NCBI GenBank assembly: GCA_003255065.1
Contig: QAOA01002779.1
Location: forward strand, 185,587-249,586
Origin: Cercis canadensis
Taxonomy: Eukaryota > Streptophyta > Magnoliopsida > Fabales > Fabaceae
Direction: 5' to 3'
Length of the DNA: 64,000 nt
The notes under the pieces are model-generated. The model worked only from the letters and a program-made list of their open reading frames with translations. It made no database searches and had not been told where the DNA came from. Shown in pieces: positions 13,388 to 23,720 of this stretch. A program made the position numbers and the translations under genes. Position 1 is the stretch's first letter. Every line of letters begins with the position of its first letter.

Positions 13388-16300
13388 AAGAAAAAAAAAA
13401 AAAAAAAGGAGGCAATTGGGAAGAGGGATGCTCCTACTAGTTCCTAGAGTTGTACAATCTACTTCTGTAATTATTTATTGATGATTAAGAAGTTTAGTCC
13501 TCCTAGGATACCCAATGCTGAAGTTATGCCCATCCAACATTAAAAGTCTTTGGTAAGGGAATTCAGCATTTGGGCTGCAGCTGCAATCCCTGGATTTACT
13601 TCTATTAACAATTGATTTTAGTGTGTCTAGGTCCATTCTATAAGGTTTAGAAATTCTAGCACATCCAGTAAGAAACCTGTGTCTGGTAAGTTTACCTTCT
13701 GTATTCAATTATATTCAAATTGAGTCAATGTGAATTTTAAAACCTTGATTTACTGCCAAATAGCAGCAGACCTAAACTTTTGTAACTTTCCAAAACCCTA
13801 AAAAGGTATTCCTTTTTCCTATCTATAAGGTGTCATAGAAGATTTTCCCATCTATAAGCTGTCCAAGATGACGCTAAACCTAGCCATTTGGAATCTCTAA
13901 ATCTGCTTCTGCCAGATAAAAGCCAACTCTGTCTTCCCAACTCTGCATGAACTTACAAATACTAAATCCCTCATTCCTTATATTTTCCAATACTAAATTC
14001 CTCACTTCAAAATCTTTATCCAATGACCAGATTAGACCTGTCAAATAGGGTTTAATGGAGAGTTTCTTTTCCCAAGCCCTAGCTACAAGGAGAGATTGAG
14101 GCTCTCATGAAAGCCATTTTAATGGATTGTAGAACTGTATCCAGAATTAATCTTATATGCGATGTTGGGATTCTTGATCAATAATTTGGATTCTAGATCC
14201 AACCCCAATTCCTTGAGTTTAAAGGCATGGCAATCATATCTCCAACTCTACTTAAAACCTCTTCCAATTTAAAACCCCATAATCACACTCTACACATTAG
14301 ACCACTGCTTTTGGAAAGGTCATTACTAATCAGACAAAGATCTTCATTCTTCTCTTAAGTTCCTTCTAGTCTCACAGAACAATTGTCTACATGGTGAAGA
14401 AAACAGAAAAGTTTATCCATTATAAGATTTATTGTCAGTTCTCAGTTGTCACCAAGACATCAGTAAATACTTGAAACTGATTCTAGCTTGAACCACCAAG
14501 AATTGTTGTTGATCCTGAAAGCATGAGGATACATCAGCAAGCTGAGCATGAGTGATTTATCCAATTTGGTCGGGCAAGGTTTGGCATTCACCAAATACGA
14601 ACCAGTTAAAGTACTAAACCTCTATTATAGATAACTACCTGGATTAAATGTACTAATGAGCAATAGCAGAAAAGCCAATGAAAATAAGAAGGCAGCCATG
14701 GAATAAAGGTGTGACTCCAAGAGAAAAGAAAAAAAGCTACAGAAACTTCCAATGCCTGGCCCAAACCCATGAAACTAACCACAAGAGATTCCAGAAGGAA
14801 AAGTTTGAAAGTAGGAGGCAGATAATGAAAAAGCTTTTCAATCCTTGATCTTCTTTAGTTTTACACAATTATCTAGCTTTATAGCTTTGCATGAAGATCA
14901 TTGATTTAATTGTTGATCTTAGGCGTATGATCAAACAAGAAACTCAGCTGAACATATAATTGGACAAACCCAAAACAGACCCATAGAAGGCAGGCCATGA
15001 TTCCATATTGAGTTCATGACGAGGGTAACCAATTTTACCATAAAATAGCTCAGCTACTACTGATTGAGCTCCACTGATGTTCACATGCTTCACACAGAAA
15101 ATATAATGGCAGGCTGCTAAAATTGAAAATCTCTATATAAGTAAGGTCACAATAATTTTAACTACAATGAATAGGATAGTAAGTCCTGTCCTGAACTCAT
15201 AGGACATACATAGTCTTCTACATGGGAAATGCTTATAATGAAGGGAAAAAGACTGACTTCAAAGGCACTAGTCTTTCCCCTCATCTAACCTTTGATGTGG
15301 TTCTCAATAAGATTTTTAATTTTAACACTAAAGAGAAGATCCAAAACTTAAAAACAAAACAAAGAGAGATGAAAGAGGAATGTATTCCTACCCAGTGCAC
15401 CAAACAGTTGATTGAAGGATGTCTCCGCAAAAGATTATGAACTAGAGCAGTAATAACCAATGCTCCTGAAGGAGGAACTGAAAGCAACAACCTACTCAAT
15501 TTCTTAGCAAAGGAAGCAGCCAGGTAAGCTGGAAGAAGTGGCGAATTGAGGCAAGAATCAAGAAGCTGCAGATAGCAAATTGCATTAGGTCAGAAAACAG
15601 CAATGCATAAGAACTACATACTGAATTGTTGTTACCAATGCACTTCAATATTTAATCAGACAGATATCTTCTCAATAGGGTTCATGCATGTTGAGTATTT
15701 TGGTTTTCCTGTATGGCATACACTCAAGGACAAGTTTTTTCCTTGGTTGGAGTCGTTTTCATGGCATCTTTATGGTGCTGAGGTAATGGGTACTTTTTGT
15801 CTGACATGCAGAGAAATTAGAGAGCATTTCTGTTTTCATAGTCTGCTGTCCCTGTACTGGCATTTTATTTCTAGTAAAACTTCTTTTATCCAGAAAAATA
15901 GAACAAAAAAAATACTCAATGGTCTGCATCAAACTAATAAGGTTTTTTAATGAGTAAACTGCAGTTAAAAACCAGTGGAGCAATCTGGTGATCATGGAAA
16001 ATTAACATAAACAAATGACGATGCAAAATTGCATTCCTATCCTTAAAGCAGGATTTATGCTGTGAATAATCCAAATGCACATCCTGACTCCAAGTTACCC
16101 TTTTTTTTCCCATGTGTTTTGCTTTAAGTGATAAATATAATTAACTAAGCTTCACCTGGAAAAACTTTGCTCGATGTTTTGCCATGAAGATAGATGGAGC
16201 TAAGAGTGCATAGAGTTTCTCATAGAAATTTGGGTATTCCAATCCATACTTGGTCATGAGGACATAAAGACCGCTAAGAGCCATGACACTGACAACACCA

Positions 16301-19300
16301 CCAATGTCATATGATCTTGTTAAGAAATCACTGCATATAATAAATTCATACATCAGATTCAACAATAGAGAGTGAAGATAAAAGACCAATTTTATGTAGT
16401 GTATACATTTACCATAACATAATGGGATTAGAGATATGAGGAATAACTGCTTCATGAAGGTTAACAAGAACCTGGCAATCAAAAACTATGTGCCTCAGGA
16501 AATATAAAGAAATAACAATAGGGCGTTACAGTGTAGAAAGTATCTGCCAACATCACGCAGATATAATATGCAGAGACAAATGTAATTCTAAAGTTCAATA
16601 ACATGACTTTAAATTAGTTCAATTTATATAAAAGAAGGGCATAAATACGAGACCACCATTGGAAATTAAATTCACTAAATCAGCAGTTGCCATTCACTTT
16701 CACATCTTAGTGATGTAATGACACTAATCAAAGGGTAAGATTAATAAAATTACTACAATTAGGGCTATATGGAGATAAAGAGTTAGATGGACACGGGGGA
16801 CAATGGACAGCAGCTACAGAAATCAAATTAATTCCAGAAAAGACATTAGCAAACAATATCAAAACTTCCAAACTCTAGGGGAAGAAGAAACTTGGCCCCC
16901 AACTTAACAAAAAGCAAGACACCGAATTTCTTTTAATTTGAATCTATCCTTAATTCAGGACAAGTGTACAACAAAAAATTGTGATATAATAACTCTTGTG
17001 TCTCCATAGGCAAGTACATGAGCATCCAAGATTTGGAGGTCTGGGTTTTATGCTTGGCAATATTCTCATGACCAGCCATATGTGTAAAATAATGAGCATT
17101 TGCATATGTCCAGACATTATAATGTCTTAAATAAAATAACCATATTTTGATTCAGAACACAATGTTGCAGCTCATCTTTACAAGCATGATATGGAACCAT
17201 GCAGATTACCTCTTTGTACACATCAACTGGAAGAGGCAATCTAAGATATGAAATCCATGCTTTAGTAAACTTTAACTTCATCTTTTTGGCGATGCTGCCT
17301 GCAGACAATACCTATATGCATTTATAAAAAACAAAAGATAATGATCAATGGTAAGACAAACAGTTAAAACAATTTTAAATGGAAAAGTTAACATTGAATT
17401 TTGTAAGAAGTATAGTACAATAGTTTACATTACTGTTACGCTTCTTAGTCTTCTTCTGGCTAGCATCCAGATCTCCAGAAAACTGCTTACAATCACTTTC
17501 TTTGGACAAAATCCCTAATGATATACATACAAGCATACCTCTCAAAGTTTTATTAATCAGCATATCCAAATTCCTAAAGAAAAGATGAAAAAAGAAGGCA
17601 CTGGATTGAACATTCAATGCACAAAAGGTAGGCCCCAAAAGGATCAAACCTCAAGATCTCTTCATTCCCAATTCGATAACGAGATAATCAAAATTCAAAA
17701 AGTGAATAACTAGACATATTTCTGTATGCAGTACATTACATGAATGTGCTGGCTGATATGTGGATGTGCAATAATGCAATTTTGCAAATAAAGGCACATT
17801 TCTTTCATTATCATCAATAAGGAAACAAAAATCATGAATTCATGCATTTGTTGTACACATTTACAGAAGCTATGGAGAATCAAAATTCATTAATACCTGT
17901 ATTTACCCCTGAAAATTTAACATTTGATTGATCTGAAAAGAAATTGTATTTTAAAATAACTCTTAAAAAGAGTGTCTTGGGATGCTCTCCTCGCATGCCA
18001 AAGGCCTTTTTTAAAAAAAAACAACAAAGTTTTTGAATGAAACAGTTTCCTTAAGAGGTGGTACAGTTGAGTCATGGGTCCTAAGAGTTCTCCCTTGTAG
18101 TTAAGTTTACATGGATACCCATATTTTTATTTGTGGATAAATAAGTAGTTTTGGGTTTTTTGAAAAAAAAATCGGATACCAAACTGGGGTATTGCCTGTC
18201 TCTATTTGTATAGATTATATAACATCCCCAAATCAAACATTAAATGCACGGAACATAAACATCAAAATGATCAATTTCAAGATCTTCATTACCAACATGA
18301 TGAAATAATCAAACAAAAGAAACATAGCAAACATTTCCGTACACATAAATGAATAAATTGATGATGTATAGATTTCTGCAAAAGAAACCTTGAAAATAAA
18401 GGAACATCTTTTTTCCATCATGAGCACCGCTGTGTTAATAAATAATTCTAGGCATACCAATTTGTTTTAAATGTTCTGACAGGCTATAGAAAAAACCAAA
18501 ACTATGAAGCACACCTCCATTTAGGTACATTTATCCAAGTGGTATATGCTGTCAGTACAAAACATTTGACAATGACTATGCATATACCTAAAACTCACAA
18601 ATTATGATAAAAAAATTTGGGGAAAAAAGAAGTACCAATAATAAAGCTAGCAAGAAATCACCTGATCTACTCCACATCTCAAAATCAGATTTGTTATCCG
18701 AGCATTCAAGTAGGGGGACATGTGATATAATGTAATATATATTCTGAATGGCATGCTCCATGCTGCAAAAGAATGCATTTCCCATGTTACCAATAGAATT
18801 AAATAAGTGTGTAATTATTTAAGTATATTTATAACTCTTGTTTCAGAAATAGGACTAAGTCTCTCTAGAAGAAAAGATAAGCATCCAATTTATACTAGAC
18901 ATCATTGACTCGTTGAGCTAAATATATTGCCTATAGTAGACTTACGCTAGCCAACCAGTTAAAGGGCAGTTAGAATAATTCAATCATTTTATAGTTTTTG
19001 AAAAATTAAATCATTTTACACTAGAAAGCCACACAGTGCGGTTCTCTAATACAAGATAGAAGGAAAGAAGCTGCTAATAGAATCGAACAGTTCTGGTGCA
19101 AATGAGATTCTGCCAGTGAGGAAATATCCAAGACAAAGTTGAAGCAGTTCAATATAGGGTTATCTACATCTTTTATAGTGTGTTTGAAACGTTTCTTATA
19201 AATGAAAGTGTTAGGATTTATAAATCACCATATATGACATACAAAGTGATTCCTAAATTAATTGACTTCTTAAGTTAGTATAATTCCACCAAACAAGTTA

Positions 19301-20916
19301 CTTGAAGGAATTCATTTACTAATGAATTGAATTCTATAAATTCATTGGTTCCAAACACTAATTTAATAAAGGAGGAAAATGGTGGAAAAGAAAAAAAGTT
19401 AGCATGCAACTATACAGGTCATCCTAACCTTGAGCTCAGTGGACTTTCATCAGTACCATCTTTACTTGGAACTCTATCTTCTGAAAAGGACAAGCACATG
19501 AGTGATCAAATAGAGATTATCCAAATAGATAAAAAAAAAAACAATAAATAAAACTTGCATTTACAATTTCACATCTGAAAAGATTGATATGCAAAGGACT
19601 AAGAGAAGCAGGACAAAATGAGTACCTGAGATATTTTTTCCCTCCAACGTTCTAGTGAGCTTTTCCAGGCTTATATATGTAAAATAACTGTACCAATTAA
19701 AATAATAATTCATCAAAATAGATCAACCATCAGTTATGTATTCAATGAGCAGAACAAAGAGAACTAAAATAGATGTAATGGAACTTCTACAATTAGAAAT
19801 TGTCTCGAAGAAGCATGGATAAAAGAATAATTGTGTCAAGAAAGCAAGAGTGCAAAATGAAAGGAGGGTAAGCTACCCTCCAGGAGAAAATCACATAAAA
19901 TACAGCAGCAAGAATAAAAGAAAACATTAATGTAGAAGAACTCTCCAATCTCGTCTCATGTCCATCAAAGAAACACCCTTAAAGAGACCATCAGCTGAGC
20001 ACTGTAGCATAGGGAAGCCAGGATAACAATCCCATCCCAGAACAGTGCTATATCCAACAAAATATGAGCCTTCTTTTCCAACCATATACACCAAAGTACT
20101 GCATAAACTACACAAAACCATAAGTTTATACCCTCCTTACTCCTTCCAACACCATAAGACCAAATGGACAGCTGTTTCAGAACTAGCACCACACATAACA
20201 CACATACCAAGAGAAAGAGCTTTATATGGCCTGCGATCCTCCAGCATATCAGTAGTATTAATCCTATTATGCACTACTGTCCAATTGAAAGACTTGACCT
20301 TAAAAGGTGCCTTTTGATTCACAAAGTGGTTTATCAAGGAGAAAATTCACCCTATTCCTAGACTGGGTGAAGAACTGCAAAAAAGATTTACAAAAATATA
20401 TTCCAGATGGACAAATTAATCCTGATAATACAGACTACAGATGTACAACGCAGGCAACAACCTATTCAGCCTGACAAAACATGAGGCTAAAACAATTTGT
20501 GCTATGAATTGCAGTAGTTTTTCATTTTAACAAATTTAATTTAACGCATGTAGATATTAGTAACAGATAAAGCAAGTAAAAGGAGTGAATAGCTCACTAA
20601 GAAAATAATAGCAACATAATCATACCGGACATCAATATATTTGAAATACTTCGATGCTAGTAAGTCTACCAGAAAATCAACTGGGCCTGTAGAGTGAACC
20701 TGAAATTAACCACAATACAAACACCAAATCATATCATATGGTAAAACATTCACATAATTCCATTATTGCACATGCAAGTTGGTAACTTACAATACTATGT
20801 AGAAGCCTGTGATATATAGCAGAGTGGAACCTTCCCCCATTTCCCACCTTCACAAATTCCATTATTGTATCCAACACAACCTCCTATTGCGTTACCCAAA
20901 AGTTGGGAAATCAGAC

Positions 20917-20948
<32 letters not shown>

Positions 20949-21346
20949 GCAATTTTAACGTCCATAACCAAAATTGTTCTTACTTTGAGAGTTTCCTGGG
21001 TTTTCGGCGAGACGGAAACATCAATAAGCGAATTCAAAAATTCGTCGAACTTAGAACGGAGCCAGGCCTTGTATATGAATTCCGATTGGTCCTTGGTGGC
21101 ATCAACCATGGATGATGACTTGGGCAGTGAAGAGGGAGGAAGGTCGGGGAGGACGGGAAGAAAGAATGACTGAAGTGAGAGTAGGGATTCGAGGACATGG
21201 GTAGGAGGAGAAGTTGGGGAAACAAATGTAAGAAGAATAGGAAGGTTATTGATGTGATTTCTGGAGGAGAGTAGCTGATGGCCTAGGGTTTTCAGGTCCG
21301 AGACTGTGTATTTTACCTCCTTCTTCGCCATGCTTGAGGCGGGCAT
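5017..21346 (-). CDS. NOC4: Nucleolar complex protein 4 homologue, 15 exons
   Basis: Noc4 belongs to the CBF/Mak21 family and works with Nop14 in 40S subunit assembly and export in the nucleolus. Minus-strand exons: 21346-20984, 20883-20791, 20699-20626, 19687-19626, 19480-19429, 18762-18662, 17514-17429, 17311-17210, 16471-16413, 16330-16156, 15565-15392, 13046-12890, 6272-6215, 6098-5993, 5217-5017. All phases agree and the sum is 1863 nt, or 620 residues plus stop. Family landmarks include KLKFTKAWISYLRLPLPVDV (exon 8), CDFLTRSYDIGGVVSVMALS (exons 9-10), YEKLYALLAPSIFMAKHRAK (exon 10), LHHYCPPVSR (exon 13) and RRRVKQVPLAFYK (exon 15). The CBF/Mak21 region is about residues 330-540. The start could instead be the ATG at 21331. 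Intron 13 begins with GC (AAG|GCAAGG). Intron 12 (6.6 kb) contains a gypsy element and intron 3 a LINE fragment. The coding frame is intact, so it is probably functional. Confidence 0.95.
5316..5712. repeat. Possible hAT-like MITE in NOC4 intron 14
   Basis: AT-rich intronic segment with partly complementary ends ('gacttatggga' on the left, 'gccataagtcc' on the right) and repeated 'agcttat' motifs. The ends are imperfect and no target duplication was found, so this is tentative. Confidence 0.3.
6905..7062. other. NOC4 intron 12 sequence left of the gypsy insertion
   Basis: Plain intron sequence ending in the target duplication ATGCT (7058-7062), which recurs at 12531-12535 on the other side of the retrotransposon. 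Confidence 0.6.
7063..7433 (-). repeat. 3' LTR of gypsy element A
   Basis: 371 bp, differing from the 12160-12530 copy by three substitutions. The pol reading frame runs about 38 codons into it and stops at 7319. A purine-rich run (CACAGGGCGGCAA on the minus strand) directly precedes it, as expected for the polypurine tract. Confidence 0.92.
7319..9466 (-). CDS. RNase H, integrase and chromodomain part of gypsy element A polyprotein
   Basis: It continues the previous frame after the single stop. RNase H shows ECDASGTGIGAVLMQ. The integrase zinc finger (H-H-C-C, ending CDICQRQK) is followed by the core with MDFITGLP, SDRDPLF and YHPETDGQTEVLNR. A C-terminal chromodomain (CLVKWKGGSSDDTTWED) is the module by which chromoviruses read chromatin marks. 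The true last codons are in the 3' LTR. The apparent start at 9466 is only the first start-like codon after the stop. Confidence 0.93.
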   Translation of the reverse strand: MGLTGYYRKFVVGYGQIAKPLTELTKKDNFQWGPAALEAFLHLKKIMTTSPVLALPDFARPFEIECDASGTGIGAVLMQNRKPVAYFSKAFSSSHASKSAYDKELMALVLAVQHWRHYLLGRAFVIYTDQRSLKRLLQQKITTTNQQSWMAKLVGYRFQVIYKPGPDNKAADALSRLHESAELQAVISSPVWMEGDLVAQEVQLDPHLKQVISDLQENPTSHPGFSYQHGVLLYKNRLVIPATSPHIQLLLQEFHSSPIGGHSGFLRTYRRVAGNLYWYGMKRCIQDFVKSCDICQRQKYAATSPAGLLQPLEVPNQIWEDISMDFITGLPKSKGYEAVLVVVDRLSKYGHFILLKHPYSARTVAELFVKEIVRLHGIPQSIISDRDPLFLSNFWRELFRMQGTMLKMSSSYHPETDGQTEVLNRCLETYLRCFASEQPKNWAYWVSWAELWYNTSYHASTGSSPFEIVYGRKAPTLIKYLRSETKVEGVANELCDRDEALAQLKHNLSKAQEQMKRFADRHRTLQSYQVGEWVFLKLRPHRQQTVHRRINQKLAARFFGPYPILAKYGTVAYKLKLPLQSKIHPVFHVSQLKRAIGNYSVEPELPSGFEVELDDNIEPEEILANRDIVKEGIPIRQCLVKWKGGSSDDTTWEDMEVLQQQFPTFSLEDKAVLPQGGNDRVQPKIWKVYTRRQKSGAEVNSVRKKSGAEENSVIS
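9473..12082 (-). CDS. Gag, protease and reverse transcriptase part of gypsy element A polyprotein
   Basis: 869 codons. An N-terminal coiled-coil-like gag with a capsid-like region comes first. A zinc knuckle CFRCGEKYHPLHQC lies at about 355-368 and the aspartic protease motif DSGASHNF at about 441-448. The reverse transcriptase follows, with FSKLDLKSGFHQI, MPFGLTNAP and the catalytic YFDDILIY near residue 805. The frame ends at a TGA at 9473-9475 inside a conserved pol block, where related proteins continue RGFLGLTGYYRKF. The following frame (7319-9466) is in register, so this is one broken polyprotein and not two genes. It makes the enzymes for copying and inserting the element and may be dead because of this stop. 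Confidence 0.93.
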   Translation of the reverse strand: MSPKMSDRVDVVEAELASLRVGMGEMQSSFKSALRDMQHSLLQEVGKMLTGISSTSGEKTSVLPHHHRVDDGHEDSLDEYRMSVRKVELPMFNGTDPVGWITRAEIYFEVQNTSDEVKLKLSRLSMEGSTIHWFNLLYETEDNLTWEKLKRALIARYGGRKFENPFEELSALKQTGAVEDYIEKFELISSQVGRLLEEQYVGYFMSGLRPIIRRRVRTLNLSSRLQLMKMAKDIEEELAGEDDAGENHFRGRIWGQNNRDSVPRNGLRSYPVQRDSGWAPVVGQPANSDGWNSGRIRYPSGSHLSGHASSKIPSPSSNIPPRRSDGDRRGLPEKAKGLRHISYPELMEHRTKGLCFRCGEKYHPLHQCADKQLRLLVLGENEVVNSEGDIVAMEIEDLEEEEEVECKTMGLFGRAEDDHTGTKTMRLGGVLQGVTVVALIDSGASHNFISTELTQALGLLVQSTVRLGIRLGDGHRVIAQGKCSGLTLQFGNFEIQIDAYVLDLGGMDIILGVDWLKTLGKVLMDWQDMTMEFQLQGRKVMLQGNPGNLATSRSNQSGFHNPTSLHSFLEANYFEAGGIRWTNTFIALEAEEQDTFTRQQQQELSILMNKFEAVFLAKKGLPPKRNCVHSIALEEGQGPVNVRPYRYPHHHKEEIERQVTEMLHSGIIQPSSSPFSSPALLVKKKDSTWRLCVDYRALNRVTIPDKYPIPIVDELLDELYGACYFSKLDLKSGFHQIRVHEADVSKTAFRTHNGHYEFLVMPFGLTNAPATFQAVMNDLFRPFLRKFVLVYFDDILIYSWDWTTHLRHLEIVLEILSRHQFVVNRKKCSFGRVAVEYLGHVISGKGVAADPAKIQAIINWPVPKTVKGV
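12160..12530 (-). repeat. 5' LTR of gypsy element A
   Basis: On the plus strand it runs from TGTTAGGAAC to GACTCTATCA. In element orientation it is the upstream LTR. The next bases inward, reading AATTGGTCCGACCTGCCGG on the minus strand, occupy the primer-binding-site position. They begin with the usual TGG, but the tRNA was not identified. Confidence 0.92.
12555..12810. repeat. Possible LINE 3'-tail debris
   Basis: A plus-strand frame ending LNKTSFLIKE and followed by A-rich sequence resembles the degenerate 3' ends seen in many plant LINE relics; a similar ending is at 15700-15915. There is no reverse transcriptase motif, so this is tentative. Confidence 0.25.
13357..13407 (+). repeat. A-rich homopolymer in NOC4 intron 11
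   Basis: About 50 nt of A interrupted by a few G. The lysine-rich frames over it are artefacts. Confidence 0.9.
15660..15915 (+). repeat. Possible LINE 3'-tail debris in NOC4 intron 11
   Basis: A 115-codon plus frame with a C-terminal WHFISSKTSFIQKN-like end resembles the 12555-12810 relic. No catalytic motif is visible. It lies about 100 bp upstream (in gene orientation, downstream of exon 10) of NOC4 exon 11. Confidence 0.25.
19920..20400 (-). pseudogene. LINE fragment with reverse-transcriptase zinc-binding domain, in NOC4 intron 3
   Basis: A minus frame at 20137-20337 contains KAPFKVKSFNWTVVHNRINT and a following C-x2-C...H...C block (CVMCGASSETAVHLVLWC). This is the zf-RVT domain found after the reverse transcriptase in plant L1-type LINEs. 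The continuing sequence in the other minus frames, with FWDGIVILASL, matches the LINE C-terminal tail, so it is frameshifted. Only the 3' end of a LINE is left. It lies in the same orientation as NOC4. Confidence 0.75.
20916..20947 (+). repeat. (TAA)n microsatellite in NOC4 intron 1
   Basis: About ten uninterrupted TAA/AAT units between NOC4 exons 1 and 2. Confidence 0.95.
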
Positions 21347-21541
21347 CACCTAATCTCTCTAAAATGGCGGCCACAAGACTGCGCTCTGGTGCGGCGGGAA
21401 TCCTCGAATTCGGAAGGGCCTGTTATTTTGTCTTAGTAAGGCTCATGAGAAGGAGACGGCTACGCGGCTTATTTCCGCGCAATATTTCTGGCAACCATAT
21501 TTTGGTTGTCACTTACGTTGGTTATTAGTTTTTAGTCCATC
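21347..21541 (-). promoter_or_regulatory. NOC4 upstream region squeezed between ATG and MULE end
   Basis: Only about 195 bp separate the NOC4 start from the left terminus of the MULE. No clear TATA box was picked out. The native 5' leader and promoter must either fit in this stretch or continue into the transposon end. Confidence 0.4.
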
Positions 21542-21766
21542 GGTCATAAATTCGGCACTTTGACCTAGTAATTTAGGTTTTAAACTTAATTTCCTAATTG
21601 TTATAAGTGGAAACTTAAATACACAAATATTATAGTTTTAAGAAAATTAAAAATGAAAAAAAAAAAGCTGCTGGGTCGTGGGGGGCCCACCGGACATGCC
21701 GGGGGCCCCTCGGCGTGTCTCCAAGGAAGAAGCCGTCCCTCGGGCGACATGTCTAGTCTTGTTCGG
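21542..21766 (+). repeat. Left terminal inverted repeat of the PMD-MULE
   Basis: Pairs with 31323-31547. It includes the distinctive GCTGCTGGGTCGTGGGG segment after a short poly-A. It lies about 450 bp upstream of the PMD start codon and about 196 bp from the NOC4 start codon. Confidence 0.88.
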
Positions 21767-23539
21767 CGCGCCAGGCTTTCCAGCTCCTTTGCTTGTGTCA
21801 GCCGAGAAGGGAGCATGTGTCAGCTGAGAAGGAGTCCCTGCCTCACCACGTGTTGACTCCCCAATGAACCAAAGGCTGGCCGAATAAGGTGCTGACACGT
21901 GGCTCCTTGCATGGCTTTATTTTAGCAGATTTTCCTTCTTCCTCCACCCGTCCGCAACTCCCTTCTCACTTCTCCTTTGCTCATTTTGCTTCTCTGCTCA
22001 TTTGCTTCTTTGCTCATTTGCTTCTCTGCTTTGCTTCTCTGGTTCTCTTCTCTGGTGGTTTGCTTTTCTTCTTGCTTCATTGTTTCTTTGCTCCTTCTCA
22101 TATTTTTCCTTTTGTCCTTCCTTTTTTCGTTACTTTGATTAACTGTATCCACCACAATATTATTATTCAAGTACAAATTAATATTGTTAATCTTTACTTA
22201 AATTTATTTTTCCTACCATGGCGGATGAAATTGTACTACCAGGACCAGCAGACCCCACTCTTTTGACTGAACAAAACAACCACATATCGACGAAAGTATG
22301 GAATACTGGAGTAAGTAATTTACAAATTTTTATATAAAATATTTTGATTTTGTAGAAATTTAGTAGATATATAATATTATAATTTTATTTATAAAATGTT
22401 TTAATTTTTTAATTAATGATTGAAATAGGTTGATATTGTTGTGCGTCCTCGATCTCACAACAGAATACGTAAACCTAGTGCAAGAGTTATAGAATATGTG
22501 ACAATTGCAGGTTTTGGTGGGATTGCAGAAATAGAACCCACACTAATAGATGTGCAATTAATATCTGCATTAGCTGAACGGTGGAGGCCAGAGACACATA
22601 CATTTCACATGCCCAGCGGTGAATGCACTATCACCTTGCAAGATGTGGAGGTGTTACTTGGTCTGCCTGTTGATGGCAATGCAGTAACAGAATACACCGG
22701 TTACTCATGGAATGATCTTTGTCGCGAATTACTAAGCGTAACCCCACCTCAATCGGCTTTACTAAGAGGCAGGCTGAAGTTGAGCTGGCTTGCACAGACA
22801 TTTAGTCAATGCCCAGATGATGCGCCAGATGACGTAGTACAGAAATTTGCTAGAGCATATATACTACGTCTAATTGGGATGTGGCTCATGCCTGATCGGA
22901 CTGGAAATTGTGTACATGTGATGTATTTAAAGTTGTTGGAAAATTGGGAGAAAGCTAGGGGATTCAGTTGGGGATTAGCTTGTCTTGCCCATGTTTATAG
23001 GAGTCTCTGCATGGCTTCTCTAGAGGAAGCTGACAATTTTCCAGGTTGCTGTTTTTTGGTCCAGTGTTGGGCCTGGGAGAGATTCCCGTGTATAGCTCCG
23101 ATGTCAAACCTATTTTTTCATGTAATTCCTTAATATCTCTGTAGACATTAAATAATTAAACTTAATCTTTTGACAACATATATACACATCCCAAAAGAAT
23201 AATACTCATATCGCTACCTATGATATAGTTACATCTATATACATGTCTCAAAATAACGAAATTTCCACCTAATTGTACATAAAGCAAACACCACAAAAAG
23301 AACTACATATATGCAGCTTGCTAACTTTGCGCACTCTGATGGGAATTATTAGCCTCTGCACCTGGAATGGATAAGACATTCACAAATATTACAAAGGTGA
23401 GATATGAAATCTCAATAGCTAGTAGAGTATCATACATGCTTTATGTCCATTCCATTTCATAAACCATATAAGAATAATCTAGGAAAACAAAAGCACATAA
23501 GCACACCACATGTTGAAAAGTCAATCTTAATATTCTTAT

Positions 23540-23720
23540 TCATTTCACTTTGGGGCTACATTAACTTACCCCTGAGACAGCATCAACTTACCCCATATTC
23601 GTCATAGCATAGGGCAACATCAACTTACCCTTAGGTTCTTCTAGCTATGGAGCAGCTTCAACTTACTCCTTAATTCCTCAAGCTAGGGGGCAGCTTCAAC
23701 TTACCCCAATGGCCATCACT
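23540..23720 (+). repeat. Degenerate tandem repeat with CAACTTACC core
   Basis: About five spaced units of the form 'ggcagc(a/t)tcaacttacccc' with variable spacers of 20-40 bp. They are reminiscent of LTR subrepeats. Function unknown. Confidence 0.6.

Noticed and set aside
13229..13447. Lysine-rich frames
   Set aside because: They are translations of an A-rich homopolymer in a NOC4 intron.
18233..18460. Minus frame in NOC4 intron 6 as an extra exon
   Set aside because: Exons 6 and 7 join in phase without it and family alignment leaves no room.
21653..21898. Short frames in both directions over the MULE left end
   Set aside because: They lie in the terminal inverted repeat and recur, mirrored, at the right end (31039-31488); coding is unlikely.
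21922..22266. Frames of 84 (minus, Lys/Glu-rich) and 125 (plus) codons before the PMD gene
   Set aside because: Repetitive TTGCTTCT-type leader sequence of the PMD gene. The plus frame overlaps the PMD start in another frame.
23540..23720. CRISPR-like spaced repeats
   Set aside because: Plant nuclear context, degenerate units and irregular spacing; not a CRISPR array.
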